The position numbers and the translations under genes are program-made. This document shows positions 55,608-64,000 of a DNA stretch of 64,000 nt, in pieces. The stretch spans positions 1 through 64,000 of the forward strand of contig JAOUNS010000011.1 in the NCBI GenBank assembly GCA_029880855.1. Reading direction: 5' to 3'. The notes under the pieces were generated by a model. That model searched no databases, was not told the origin of the DNA, and saw only the letters and a program-made list of their open reading frames with translations. Position 1 is the stretch's first letter; each line of letters begins with the position of its first letter. Source of the stretch: Gammaproteobacteria bacterium (GTDB lineage: Bacteria; Pseudomonadota; Gammaproteobacteria; UBA6429; Thiohalophilaceae).

Positions 55608-56447
55608 TCACCGCTGTTTGTGATAGATGGTCTTGCCGATCAACTTGAATCTGTCTGTTACTTTGTGCAACGACTCGGAATGTCCGACAAACAGATAGCC
55701 GTCATCAGCAAGGATATCTGCATAGCGGTCAAATAATTCGCGCTGGGTTTCCTTGTTAAAATAAATAACTACGTTGCGACAAAATATCACATCAAACGGT
55801 CCCTGCATGGGCCAGTCATGCATCAGGTTAAGCTGTTTGAATGTGATCATGTTTTGCAGTTCGGCCGCCACTTTCATCTGTCCGTTGTGGTCAGTTCCGC
55901 GTCCCTTGCGAAAGAACTTCTGTTGCCGTTTTTGATCAACACCATTGACCTTGTCGATGCTGTAGACACCCGCTTTGGCGCGCGCCACAACATTCGAATC
56001 CAGGTCTGTGGCAAGAATTTTAACGTCTGTTCCGCTATGCACGCCCATTGTTTCCTTCACAGTCATGGCAATGGTGTAGGGTTCTTCACCCGTTGAACAG
56101 CCGGCCGACCAGATACGGATGCGACTATTAGCCTTGTGTTTCAGCAATGCCGGCAACGCGGTCCCTTTCAGGTATTCAAAGTGATGCGGCTCACGAAAAA
56201 AAGAGGTCAGATTTGTGGTTAAGGCATTGGTAAACTCAATCAGCTCCTGATCACTGTTTTTGAGCATGCCAAGATAATCGGAAAATTTCCTCAACCCCAG
56301 CTGTCGCAAACGCCGTGACAAACGGCCATAGACCATGTCAATTTTGTGATCCGAAAGCACAATCCCTGTGCGTTCGCCGATCAGGTCCCGGATGAATTCG
56401 AAATCAGAGCGCTTGAATTCAAACTCACGTTCGTATACTGAAACCAT
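55608..56447 (-). CDS. cheR: Chemotaxis methyltransferase CheR
   Basis: 279 residues. The N-terminal helical domain (GIVLSDHKIDMVYGRLSRRLRQLGL) and SAM-binding motifs (IWSAGCSTGEEPYTIAM; ILATDLDSNVVARAKAGVY; FDVIFCRNVVIYF; LFVGHSESL) are all present. It methylates receptor Glu residues. Its gene follows the globin receptor by 15 bp. The receptor's C-terminal W-x-x-F tail is the kind of sequence that tethers CheR. Confidence 0.97.
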   Translation of the reverse strand: MVSVYEREFEFKRSDFEFIRDLIGERTGIVLSDHKIDMVYGRLSRRLRQLGLRKFSDYLGMLKNSDQELIEFTNALTTNLTSFFREPHHFEYLKGTALPALLKHKANSRIRIWSAGCSTGEEPYTIAMTVKETMGVHSGTDVKILATDLDSNVVARAKAGVYSIDKVNGVDQKRQQKFFRKGRGTDHNGQMKVAAELQNMITFKQLNLMHDWPMQGPFDVIFCRNVVIYFNKETQRELFDRYADILADDGYLFVGHSESLHKVTDRFKLIGKTIYHKQR

Positions 56448-56462
56448 AATATTTCGATTCGA

Positions 56463-59400
56463 TTAGAATTCCGCCCATTCATCGTCTTCATCTTCCTGGA
56501 CAGATGGGCGCGATCTGCGTGCCGGTGGTGCTTCACTGCGACGCGTTGCCCTGGCCGGTTGAGGTTGATGGCCGGTGCGCCGCTTGGCCATCCCGCCGCC
56601 GATCCCCGAATCAACACTGTCACCCACGCTGAAGAACTCCATGAGCTTGATCAAGCCCTTGGCCTGTTCTTCCATGGATTCACTCGCCGACGCGGCCTGC
56701 TCAACCAGGGCGGCGTTTTGCTGGGTCATTTCATCCATCTGCATGACGGCCTTGTTGACCTGCTCAATACCGGATGACTGTTCCTGACCGGCAGCGGCTA
56801 TTTCGGCAATAATATCGCTGACCTTCTGTACTGCATTGACGATTTCATCAAGGGTTGCGCCGGATTCATCGACAAGGCGTGAACCTTCTTCAACCTTCTC
56901 AACACTGTCTTTGATCAGGGTCTTGATCTCTTTCGCCGCACCGGCTGAACGTTGTGCCAGATTCCGCACTTCTCCGGCCACTACCGCAAAGCCGCGACCC
57001 TGCTCACCGGCCCGCGCCGCTTCCACCGCCGCATTCAGAGCCAGCAGGTTGGTCTGGAAGGCGATCTCATCGATCACACTGATGATATCGGCAATCTTCT
57101 TGCTGCTGCTGTTGATTTCAGACATGGCAGAGACCGCATTGCGTACCACATCGCCGCCTTTTTCAGCCTGATTGCGTGCTTCAGAAGCCAACTGGTTGGC
57201 CTGACGGGCATTGTCGGCATTTTGTTTTACGGTACTGGTCATCTCTTCCATACTGGAAGCGGTTTCTTCCAGCGAAGAGGCCTGTTCTTCTGTTCGTTGA
57301 CTCAGGTCCGCATTACCCTGGGCGATCTCACTGGCGCCGGAGGCGATATTGGTTGAAGCACCGCGGATCTCGTTCACCATATTAAACAGATTGGAGACTG
57401 AGTCATTGATGGCATCACGCAGTTCGGCAAATTCACCCTTGAATTCACCATCCATCTTCTTGGTCAGATCACCATCCGCCAGGGATGTCATGACACGCTT
57501 GCCTTCCTTGATAGGTCTCACCACCGCATCCATCAGACTGTTAATGGCGCCACCCAGATCCTTCATAAAGCCTTCATAGTTGGCGGCGTTAATTCGTGAG
57601 TCCAGTTGACCTTCCGCCGCCGCATGGATCAGGGATTCAATCTGCCGTTCGGCATCTTTCTGTTCCGTCAGATCCAGCCACTGCACCATGTTCCCCATAT
57701 ATTCGCCTTTGGGTCCCTTGACCATGGTGGCGTTGACTTCAAAGTGCAGGTCGCCGACCTGAATATCGGCCCTGGCAGGCAAACGCGAGGCATCCGCCAA
57801 CAGTGAACGCTGGTGTGCCGGATTCTTGTGGAACTGGTCAATACACTGGCCCAACAGATTACTCGCATCAAGCGACGGCCAAATCTTGCGCAAGTCCGCC
57901 TGTCGAGCTGCCAGCATGCGAATCACCGCCGGGTTGGCATAAGTAATGTTCAGGTTTTCGTCACACAACATCAGGTTGGTATTGGCGCCATCAATCGCCG
58001 ATTTGAGTCGGGCGATCTCCAGTTCACCTTTCCGCAAGTCTGTTACATCCGACCATTCGAGGGTATTACCGATATAGTTTCCATCCAGGTCGTTCATGGC
58101 GCCGACGCGAATGTGGAAAATCAGCGGGCCTACATGAATATCTGTTTCGTAGGGCAGGTTGCGCGGATCTTCCAGCAAGCGCCGCTGGTGAGCCGGATTC
58201 TTGTGGAACATATCGATACAGGAACCGAGCACTTTATCCGCATTAAAGCCGGGATAAATGCTGCGCAGGGTATCCTCATTGGTCTTCAGAATTTTTTTGG
58301 TCGATTCGTTGGCATAGGTAATAACCAGATCACGGTCGATCATCATAATCGCAGTCTGTGCACCGTCAATCGCACGTTGCAGGCGGAACGCATCCTCTTC
58401 CTGTTTGCGACGCTCGGTTACATCATGCCACTGAACGATGTATCCGCGCTTGTTACCCGCCTTGTCCATCAGAACACGGGTCTCGTGCTCAAAGACAAAG
58501 TGACCGGGTGTAATCAGGCCGTTACGCTTGTCCCCTGGTCGCAGGTTATTCAATATCTGTTTGATGGCATTCGGATCCTTATGGTAGCGATGAATACTGC
58601 CACCCAAAACATCCGCCACCTTAAATCCCGGCAGATACTTTGCCAAATCCGACTCAACAGCGAGCAGGACATCTTTTGCCCGTTTATTGATATAGACAAT
58701 GTTCTCATTTTCATCGGCAATCATGACATTGACAGGGACAAATTCCAGCATGTCTTTCAACATATCCATGTCGTCCATCAAGGTTACATTACCCAAACCA
58801 CTTATTGCTTCTTTACTGGCCGCCATTGTTTTTTCCTCTTGTTCAGTATATGCGCCGAGCATCACCTCAGCGATTACATTTAATGCCTTTTCCCACGCAT
58901 CATGGACGACAGGTGTCCATAAAGCGCCTGCGAATTCTTTCATCACTCCCAATAAAACTCCGGCAACAGCGCCGTAATGAGCGGCGACGGCACCGTAGCT
59001 TTGGTGTCTAGCCCCCAGATCAGTCAGCGCCTTACCCAGCACATCCGGTTTACGCAGATTGTTGACTACAAGTTTTAATGCAGCCAACAACTTTGCCTCC
59101 TGTTTCTTTCTGCTTGTATTGGCAAATAACGGTTGCACCTGCGGGTACTGCTTGAACAACTCTTCATAGAATTGTTCAACCATGGCGTCTGCATGGGGCG
59201 CAAGTGCGTTAAAAGATGTCTCCAGGGATATCACGTCCAGCCCCAGGGGATGGGGTTCCGGTGTTGGTGCAACATCCGGCTGCTGCGACACCACTGCTGC
59301 ATTATGTGCGGTATTATTGGCCAGTTCCGCCTCGATCTGATCCAGGGCATTATCAGCGGCCGGTTCATCGGCCTCTGGTTGTGTTACATAGGCATCCAGC

Positions 59401-60305
59401 ATCACTTTGGCGACAACATTCAGCGCATCTTCCCAGGCAGTTGCGACTTCCGCTGTCCATACCTCACCGGCAAATTCCTGCATGGCGCCGATGAGTGTTT
59501 GCGCAACCGCCGGGTAATGTTCAGGCAAGGCACCGTAACCCTGATGTTTGCCTCCCAATGCAGTTAGTGCCCGCGCCAGGCTATCCACATCTTCCAGGTT
59601 ATTGATCACCAGTTTTAAGGCGGCCAGCAGTTTTTTCTCCTGCTCCGCCTGGGTGGTACCGGCAAACAACGGTTGGACACCCGGGAATTGTTTAAACAAA
59701 TCCGTATAAAATTTTTCCACTACATCACCGGCCCAGGGGGTCAGTGCGGCAAAACTCTGTTTCAGTGCAGCAACATTCAACCCCAGCGGGTGTGCAGCGG
59801 CCGGAGTCTGTGCTTCTTCCTGCGTTGGATAGGCATCCAGCATGACCTTGGCGATCACCTCCAGCGCCTTGCTCCAGGCAAGCTGAAACTCGTCAGTCCA
59901 GGCATCACCGGCAATCTCTTTCATCACGTCAATCAGGGTTGATGCCACCGCGCCATAATGTCCGGGTTCGGCGCCGTAACCGGCGTGGCGTCGACCAAGC
60001 TCGGTCAACGTAGAGGCCAGGACCTCAACATTCTCCAGATTGGCCACCACCAGCTTCAGGGCGGCAAGTAATTTCTGCTTCTGCTTTTCCGGAGTGGTAT
60101 TGGCGAACATGGGTTTGACGTCAGGATAACGGCGGAACAACTCCGAATAAAACCGCGCCACCAGTTCTTCACCTCGCGGCGCAACGGCCTCAAAACTGGT
60201 ACGCAGAGCGGCAACATTCAACCCCAGCGGATGCTCATTCGTTTGGGCATCACCCTTCATCCACGCCAGTGGATCGAATCCCAGTTTTCCGTCACCTGAA
60301 GTCAT
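56463..60305 (-). CDS. Soluble chemoreceptor with three tandem haem-globin domains and three PAS domains
   Basis: 1280 residues, no membrane helix. Three flavohaemoglobin-like globins at about 25-160, 171-306 and 351-487, each with Tyr-B10 (Y53, Y200, Y380), Gln-E7 (Q75, Q222, Q402) and proximal His in LGxxHxxYGA (H107, H254, H434). Three PAS domains follow (about 520-632, 645-757, 768-882; '[11 protein letters not shown]', '[11 protein letters not shown]', '[11 protein letters not shown]'), then a HAMP-like part (about 888-980) and the MA signalling domain with [20 protein letters not shown]. The C-terminus EWAEF fits a CheR-docking W-x-x-F tail. Probably senses O2, NO or redox state; ligand unproven. 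Classic globin-coupled sensors carry a different single globin. Confidence 0.93.
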   Translation of the reverse strand: MTSGDGKLGFDPLAWMKGDAQTNEHPLGLNVAALRTSFEAVAPRGEELVARFYSELFRRYPDVKPMFANTTPEKQKQKLLAALKLVVANLENVEVLASTLTELGRRHAGYGAEPGHYGAVASTLIDVMKEIAGDAWTDEFQLAWSKALEVIAKVMLDAYPTQEEAQTPAAAHPLGLNVAALKQSFAALTPWAGDVVEKFYTDLFKQFPGVQPLFAGTTQAEQEKKLLAALKLVINNLEDVDSLARALTALGGKHQGYGALPEHYPAVAQTLIGAMQEFAGEVWTAEVATAWEDALNVVAKVMLDAYVTQPEADEPAADNALDQIEAELANNTAHNAAVVSQQPDVAPTPEPHPLGLDVISLETSFNALAPHADAMVEQFYEELFKQYPQVQPLFANTSRKKQEAKLLAALKLVVNNLRKPDVLGKALTDLGARHQSYGAVAAHYGAVAGVLLGVMKEFAGALWTPVVHDAWEKALNVIAEVMLGAYTEQEEKTMAASKEAISGLGNVTLMDDMDMLKDMLEFVPVNVMIADENENIVYINKRAKDVLLAVESDLAKYLPGFKVADVLGGSIHRYHKDPNAIKQILNNLRPGDKRNGLITPGHFVFEHETRVLMDKAGNKRGYIVQWHDVTERRKQEEDAFRLQRAIDGAQTAIMMIDRDLVITYANESTKKILKTNEDTLRSIYPGFNADKVLGSCIDMFHKNPAHQRRLLEDPRNLPYETDIHVGPLIFHIRVGAMNDLDGNYIGNTLEWSDVTDLRKGELEIARLKSAIDGANTNLMLCDENLNITYANPAVIRMLAARQADLRKIWPSLDASNLLGQCIDQFHKNPAHQRSLLADASRLPARADIQVGDLHFEVNATMVKGPKGEYMGNMVQWLDLTEQKDAERQIESLIHAAAEGQLDSRINAANYEGFMKDLGGAINSLMDAVVRPIKEGKRVMTSLADGDLTKKMDGEFKGEFAELRDAINDSVSNLFNMVNEIRGASTNIASGASEIAQGNADLSQRTEEQASSLEETASSMEEMTSTVKQNADNARQANQLASEARNQAEKGGDVVRNAVSAMSEINSSSKKIADIISVIDEIAFQTNLLALNAAVEAARAGEQGRGFAVVAGEVRNLAQRSAGAAKEIKTLIKDSVEKVEEGSRLVDESGATLDEIVNAVQKVSDIIAEIAAAGQEQSSGIEQVNKAVMQMDEMTQQNAALVEQAASASESMEEQAKGLIKLMEFFSVGDSVDSGIGGGMAKRRTGHQPQPARATRRSEAPPARRSRPSVQEDEDDEWAEF

Positions 60306-60330
60306 TGCTCACCTGATCGCTTCTCTGTTC

Positions 60331-61092
60331 CTAATGAATAACCTGTTCCAGCACAATATCGCTTGCCAGATTCATGTAATCTTCCGCGCCGCGATTTCGC
60401 GCACGATAATCAAAAATGGTTTTGCCATAGGCCGGACTCTCGGCCAGCGCCACCGTTTCCCGAATCGGTGTATTCAGCACCTGCTGCGGGAAATAGTGCA
60501 CGATCTGATCACGCACATTGCGTGCCATTTTGCGCCGTTCGTTATAGCGGGTCAGTACAAACCACTTGCGGGTCCGGCGCTGTAATTTGGATTCCACGTA
60601 GTTGAAGATTTGCATCAAACGGGAAACACCCTGCAATGAATAAAAATCACTGGCCACCGGCACCATTACTTCATCCGCCGCCAACAGGGCATTCATACCC
60701 AACATACCGGATGTCGGCGCACAATCAATGAGGATAAAATCACTGTCCAGTTGTTCACGGGTAAACAGACTCTGTAACATGAAACCACGTTTGGCGCCGC
60801 CTTCCGTCAGATACTCAAATTCACCCAGACGATCACCCGCCGGCAACAGATTCAATTTGTCTCTGACCGGCTTGATCAATTCAATCAAAGGTATGTTATC
60901 CATCAATGCATTACCGATACCGGCCTGCGGTCTGACCAATGCACCGAACCCAACCGTCAGGTTGGCCTGCGGATCAAAATCAATCGTGGTCACACGATAA
61001 CCTTTTTTGGCCAGCGCATGGGCGAGGTTCATGGTCGTGGTGGTCTTGCCCACCCCGCCTTTTTGATTGATTACCGCGATGACTCGCATCAT
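60331..61092 (-). CDS. ParA-family ATPase of the chemotaxis operon
   Basis: 253 residues. Deviant Walker A KGGVGKTTTT, switch I-like FDPQANLTVGFG, and Walker B-like FILIDCAPTSG. ParA relatives in chemotaxis operons (ParC) place receptor arrays at the cell pole or segregate cytoplasmic arrays; the soluble receptor next door makes the latter attractive here. It lies between cheW and the globin receptor, with gaps of 1 and 25 bp. Partner ParP/TlpT-like genes are not in the window. Confidence 0.9.
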   Translation of the reverse strand: MMRVIAVINQKGGVGKTTTTMNLAHALAKKGYRVTTIDFDPQANLTVGFGALVRPQAGIGNALMDNIPLIELIKPVRDKLNLLPAGDRLGEFEYLTEGGAKRGFMLQSLFTREQLDSDFILIDCAPTSGMLGMNALLAADEVMVPVASDFYSLQGVSRLMQIFNYVESKLQRRTRKWFVLTRYNERRKMARNVRDQIVHYFPQQVLNTPIRETVALAESPAYGKTIFDYRARNRGAEDYMNLASDIVLEQVIH

Positions 61093-61093
61093 G

Positions 61094-61615
61094 TTACTCC
61101 ACCGCCGAATCCATGGAGGCCAACTCGGCGGAATTACACATGTGATCGATATCCAGCAGGATCACCATCTTTTCATTCACTGTCGTCATGCTGCTGACGA
61201 ATTTTGTATCCACCGCTGTGCCGAAGTCCGGGGCCTCTTTCATCTCTTCCCGACTGATGTTATAGACATCAGAGACACCATCGACGATGATGCCCATAAT
61301 CCGGCTCCGGCCGCCTGGGGCAATCACCTTGAGGACAATCACCACTGTCGTGACGCCGTATTCCAGAAAGGGCAAGCCAAAGCGGAGTCGCATGTCGATG
61401 ATCGGGACTATCGTGCCGCGTAAATTAATCACACCGCGAATATATTCAGGGGTATTCGGTATTTTGGTAACGTTATCCCAGCCCTTGATCTCCTGCACAC
61501 GCAGGATATCAACACCGTATTCTTCGCCGGCCAACATAAATGTTAAAAACTGCTGACCATCGCCGCCGACTGCCACCAGGTCATTCACATCCACTTTTTG
61601 CGCCACTCCTTCCAT
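61094..61615 (-). CDS. cheW: Chemotaxis coupling protein CheW
   Basis: 173 residues from the ATG at 61615 (MEGVAQKV), 4 bp after the cheA stop; the longer frame overlaps cheA. Typical CheW: QFLTFMLAGEEYGVDILRVQEIKGW, PEYIRGVINLRGTIVPIIDMRLRFGL, IMGIIVDGVSDV, and a C-terminal VILLDID. Links receptors to CheA. Confidence 0.95.
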   Translation of the reverse strand: MEGVAQKVDVNDLVAVGGDGQQFLTFMLAGEEYGVDILRVQEIKGWDNVTKIPNTPEYIRGVINLRGTIVPIIDMRLRFGLPFLEYGVTTVVIVLKVIAPGGRSRIMGIIVDGVSDVYNISREEMKEAPDFGTAVDTKFVSSMTTVNEKMVILLDIDHMCNSAELASMDSAVE

Positions 61616-61619
61616 TTCA

Positions 61620-64000
61620 TTACACTCCGGATGCCGCGATACCCGGTTCATCGCTGCTGTCGTCAGCCCGATTACGGGTACTGTTGCGGAAGACGAACTC
61701 GGGACGGGTTGCTACTTTTGAGTTAAGATCAAACAGTCCTTTCACATCCAGGATCAGTGCGACGGTACCGTCACCCAAAATTGTTGCGCCGGACAAACCT
61801 TCCACTTTTCGGAAATTTGTCTCCAGACTTTTGATCACGACTTGCTGTTGACCAAGCAATTCATCAACAAACAGGGCAATCTTTTCACCTTCCGCCTCAA
61901 CCACAACCAGCAAGCCGCGTTCTTCATCCTGCATGTTGAAAGGGATGGCAAAAATATGATACAGGCGCACAATCGGGATATAGTCATCGCGGAGTTTGTA
62001 TACTTCACCCCGACCACTGACGATATTGATGCGCTTTTCATCCAGTTGAACTGACTCGACAATGGAGACCAGCGGGATGATATAGGTCTCGTTACCCACC
62101 CTGATCAATTGACCGTCGAGAATGGCCAGTGTCAACGGCAATCGAATGGTAAAAGTTGTCCCCTGACCTTCGATGGATTTCACATCCACTGTACCACCCA
62201 GGGATCGGATATTTTTGCGCACCACATCCATACCGACACCGCGACCGGATACATCGCTGATGGTATCTGCCGTGGAAAATCCGGGCTGGAAAATCAGATC
62301 ACCGATCTGTTCTTCAGTCAGTGTTTCATTTTCCTGTATCAAATGCTGTTTTCTGGCCTTGGCAAGAATTTTTTCCCGGTTCAGACCGGCGCCGTCATCA
62401 ATGATCTCAATGACAATGTTGCCACCCTGATGATAGGCATTCAGATGCAGGACACCCATTTCGGACTTGCCGATGGAGCGCCGCACATCGGGTGCTTCAA
62501 TACCATGATCCATGGAGTTGCGGACCAGATGCACCAGTGGGTCACCGATTTTTTCCATGACGGTTTTGTCCAGCTCGGTCCCTTCACCGGACATTTTCAG
62601 TTCGACTTTCTTGCCCAGTTGCGCACTCAGATCATGTACCAGCCGCGGGAAACGCTGGAAAGCAAAACTGATCGGTAACATGCGGATCCGCATCACCGCT
62701 TCCTGTAACTCACGGGTATTTCGTTCCAGTTGCGCCAGACCGTCACGCAACTTTTCCAGATGCGAACTGTTCAATTCTTCCATTTCACCGAATTGACCCA
62801 ACATGGACTGGGTGATGACCAGTTCACCCACGGTGTTAATTAACTCATCCACCTTGTCGATGGATACACGTATTGAAGATGCCTCACCACCGGCAGACTT
62901 GCGTTTCTCTACCGGTTGACGTGCCGCAGCAGCGGCAGGCAATTTCTCTGCCGCAGGCAGGGATTCCGCCGGCATGACGGCAGCATCAGGCAAATAGCTG
63001 TCCTGCATGACCCGGGCAATAATGGTCAGGGCGTCAAACCAGGCGGTTTCCGCTTCATCATTCCAGGTGTCGCCGGCCACTTCACGGAAGACATCTATAA
63101 AGGTGCTGATCACTGCGTCATAATGCACCGGCTCGGCGCCATATTCCTGATGTCGCAAACCAAGTTCTGTCAGGGTTTTGATCAGTTTGTCAGGGTTACG
63201 AACATTTTCGACAACCAGCCGCAGCGCACCCAGCAATTTGGCTTGCTGGTGTTCCGGTGTGGTATTGGTGAACATGGACTGGATACGTGGAAAGCGTCTG
63301 AACAATTCTGCATAAAAACGCTTGACCAGCACATCACCTTTGGCAGAGATGGCGTTGAAGGTTTTTTCCAGCACATCGGCCCGCAGCTCCGGTGCACCCG
63401 CTGTTGTCGTTTCCGACATTGCCGTGTTAATGATCTGCAAGTCACACTCATCTTCAACCCAGGCAAAGACTTCGCGTATGTCGTTTTCCGTGACATCCGC
63501 CTGTAAGGTAATATCCCAGGCGCAATAACTGTTTTCCGGTTGCAAATCGTCAAGATCAGGCAAGGCTGACGTATCCACCTCAACCGCAATTTGACCCATC
63601 TCGCTCAATTCACGGATCATACGTACCGGATCATTACCTGATTTGAACATATCAGTATGGGGTTTAAATCTGATTCGCCAGGCCCCGCCCTGTTGTTGCG
63701 GCGGCTCGCCGGATAAGGTGGTCTGCGGCTGTTTGGCGGATGCTGCGGCAGCATGGCCGCCGTTGGCCATCAAATCATCAAGTTCTTTTTGTGCTGAGGC
63801 AATCGCGTCATGATCCAGCGAATGTTCATTCTTCAGAGCTGAAAGCATCTCACGCAATACATCGACTGAACGCAACAGGATTTCCACCGCCTGCTGGGTT
63901 ACGTCGCGGCGTCCATCACGCATTTCATCCAGCAGGGTTTCCATCACATGGGTAAACGCAGCAACGGCTGACAAACCGAATGTACCGCTGCCGCCTTTTA
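61620..64000 (-). CDS. cheA: Chemotaxis kinase CheA with an embedded haem-globin domain (5' end beyond window)
   Basis: The frame is open to the right edge and begins inside the P1 domain (KGGSGTFGLSAVAAFTH); the phosphorylated His lies just outside the window. Next a P2-like region (IRFKPHTDMFKSGNDPVRM...), then a globin at 62991-63386 with Tyr-B10, Gln-E7 (TTPEHQ) and the proximal His at 63150-63152 (LGLRHQEYGA). A Pro/Ala-rich linker, P3 dimerisation (SIRVSIDKVDELINTVGELV), P4 kinase (KVELKMSGEGTELDKTVMEKI, HLVRNSMDHGIE, GRGVGMDVVRKNI) and P5 follow. All ATP-binding boxes look intact. The globin closely resembles those of the receptor. A CheA with a haem domain could gate kinase activity directly. 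Confidence 0.93.
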   Translation of the reverse strand, partial: KGGSGTFGLSAVAAFTHVMETLLDEMRDGRRDVTQQAVEILLRSVDVLREMLSALKNEHSLDHDAIASAQKELDDLMANGGHAAAASAKQPQTTLSGEPPQQQGGAWRIRFKPHTDMFKSGNDPVRMIRELSEMGQIAVEVDTSALPDLDDLQPENSYCAWDITLQADVTENDIREVFAWVEDECDLQIINTAMSETTTAGAPELRADVLEKTFNAISAKGDVLVKRFYAELFRRFPRIQSMFTNTTPEHQQAKLLGALRLVVENVRNPDKLIKTLTELGLRHQEYGAEPVHYDAVISTFIDVFREVAGDTWNDEAETAWFDALTIIARVMQDSYLPDAAVMPAESLPAAEKLPAAAAARQPVEKRKSAGGEASSIRVSIDKVDELINTVGELVITQSMLGQFGEMEELNSSHLEKLRDGLAQLERNTRELQEAVMRIRMLPISFAFQRFPRLVHDLSAQLGKKVELKMSGEGTELDKTVMEKIGDPLVHLVRNSMDHGIEAPDVRRSIGKSEMGVLHLNAYHQGGNIVIEIIDDGAGLNREKILAKARKQHLIQENETLTEEQIGDLIFQPGFSTADTISDVSGRGVGMDVVRKNIRSLGGTVDVKSIEGQGTTFTIRLPLTLAILDGQLIRVGNETYIIPLVSIVESVQLDEKRINIVSGRGEVYKLRDDYIPIVRLYHIFAIPFNMQDEERGLLVVVEAEGEKIALFVDELLGQQQVVIKSLETNFRKVEGLSGATILGDGTVALILDVKGLFDLNSKVATRPEFVFRNSTRNRADDSSDEPGIAASGV

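Noticed and set aside
56463-60305. Receptor as a fusion caused by sequencing or frame error
   Set aside because: One uninterrupted frame with smooth linkers covers globins, PAS and signalling domain, and a fourth globin in cheA makes an artefact unlikely.

Overview
The window looks like chromosomal DNA from a free-living gammaproteobacterium. The evidence is a one-piece tmRNA with the proteolysis tag ANDDNYALAA, an OxyR with E. coli cysteine numbering, a complete proteobacterial type II secretion operon, and a FliA/Che cluster. Many periplasmic haem and copper proteins suggest a respiratory, possibly metal- or sulfur-oxidising life style. No tRNA, rRNA, insertion sequence, integrase or CRISPR array was recognised.

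Layout, left to right. 1-9.1 kb: housekeeping and small accessory genes. These are a truncated membrane protein, a membrane-anchored GH3 glycosidase, ssrA, a ParD-like/zeta-like toxin-antitoxin pair with a palindromic operator, a membrane metallophosphoesterase, an HD-GYP-like protein, a lipoprotein, a methyltransferase and a UPF0175-like small protein. 10.1-12.6 kb: a hybrid histidine kinase. 13.0-22.4 kb: a block around oxyR with a MauG-like dihaem peroxidase, a Tat-type phosphoesterase, a small cytochrome c, a dihaem beta-propeller protein, a peroxiredoxin-glutaredoxin fusion and glutathione reductase. 22.4-23.2 kb: a hairpin-rich non-coding repeat cluster with compensatory changes between copies. 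23.3-35.2 kb: a 1961-residue multicopper oxidase followed on the same strand by a beta-propeller protein, two SCO copper chaperones, a cytochrome c/periplasmic-binding fusion and a parvulin isomerase. 35.7-48.8 kb: a NarL-type regulator, a BarA-like hybrid kinase, and the gspE-D operon whose last gene overlaps that kinase. 49-52.7 kb: a SPOR protein, a DUF1249 protein and a VWA lipoprotein paired with a membrane protein. 52.9-64 kb: fliA and a chemotaxis operon.

The most unusual system is the chemotaxis operon (reading leftward cheA-cheW-parA-mcp-cheR-cheD-cheB, then fliA). The MCP is a soluble 1280-residue protein with three tandem haem-globin domains, three PAS domains and a signalling domain ending in a CheR-docking motif. 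The CheA, cut by the right edge, carries a fourth globin of the same type between its P2-like region and the dimerisation domain. All four globins keep the proximal His and the Tyr-B10/Gln-E7 pattern of flavohaemoglobin-like oxygen- or NO-binding globins. The sequence therefore suggests ligand sensing both at the receptor and directly in the kinase.

The second system of interest is the giant MofA-like multicopper oxidase. Its apparent folding and metallation genes lie beside it, as do a two-component pair and a type II secretion operon that could regulate and export it.
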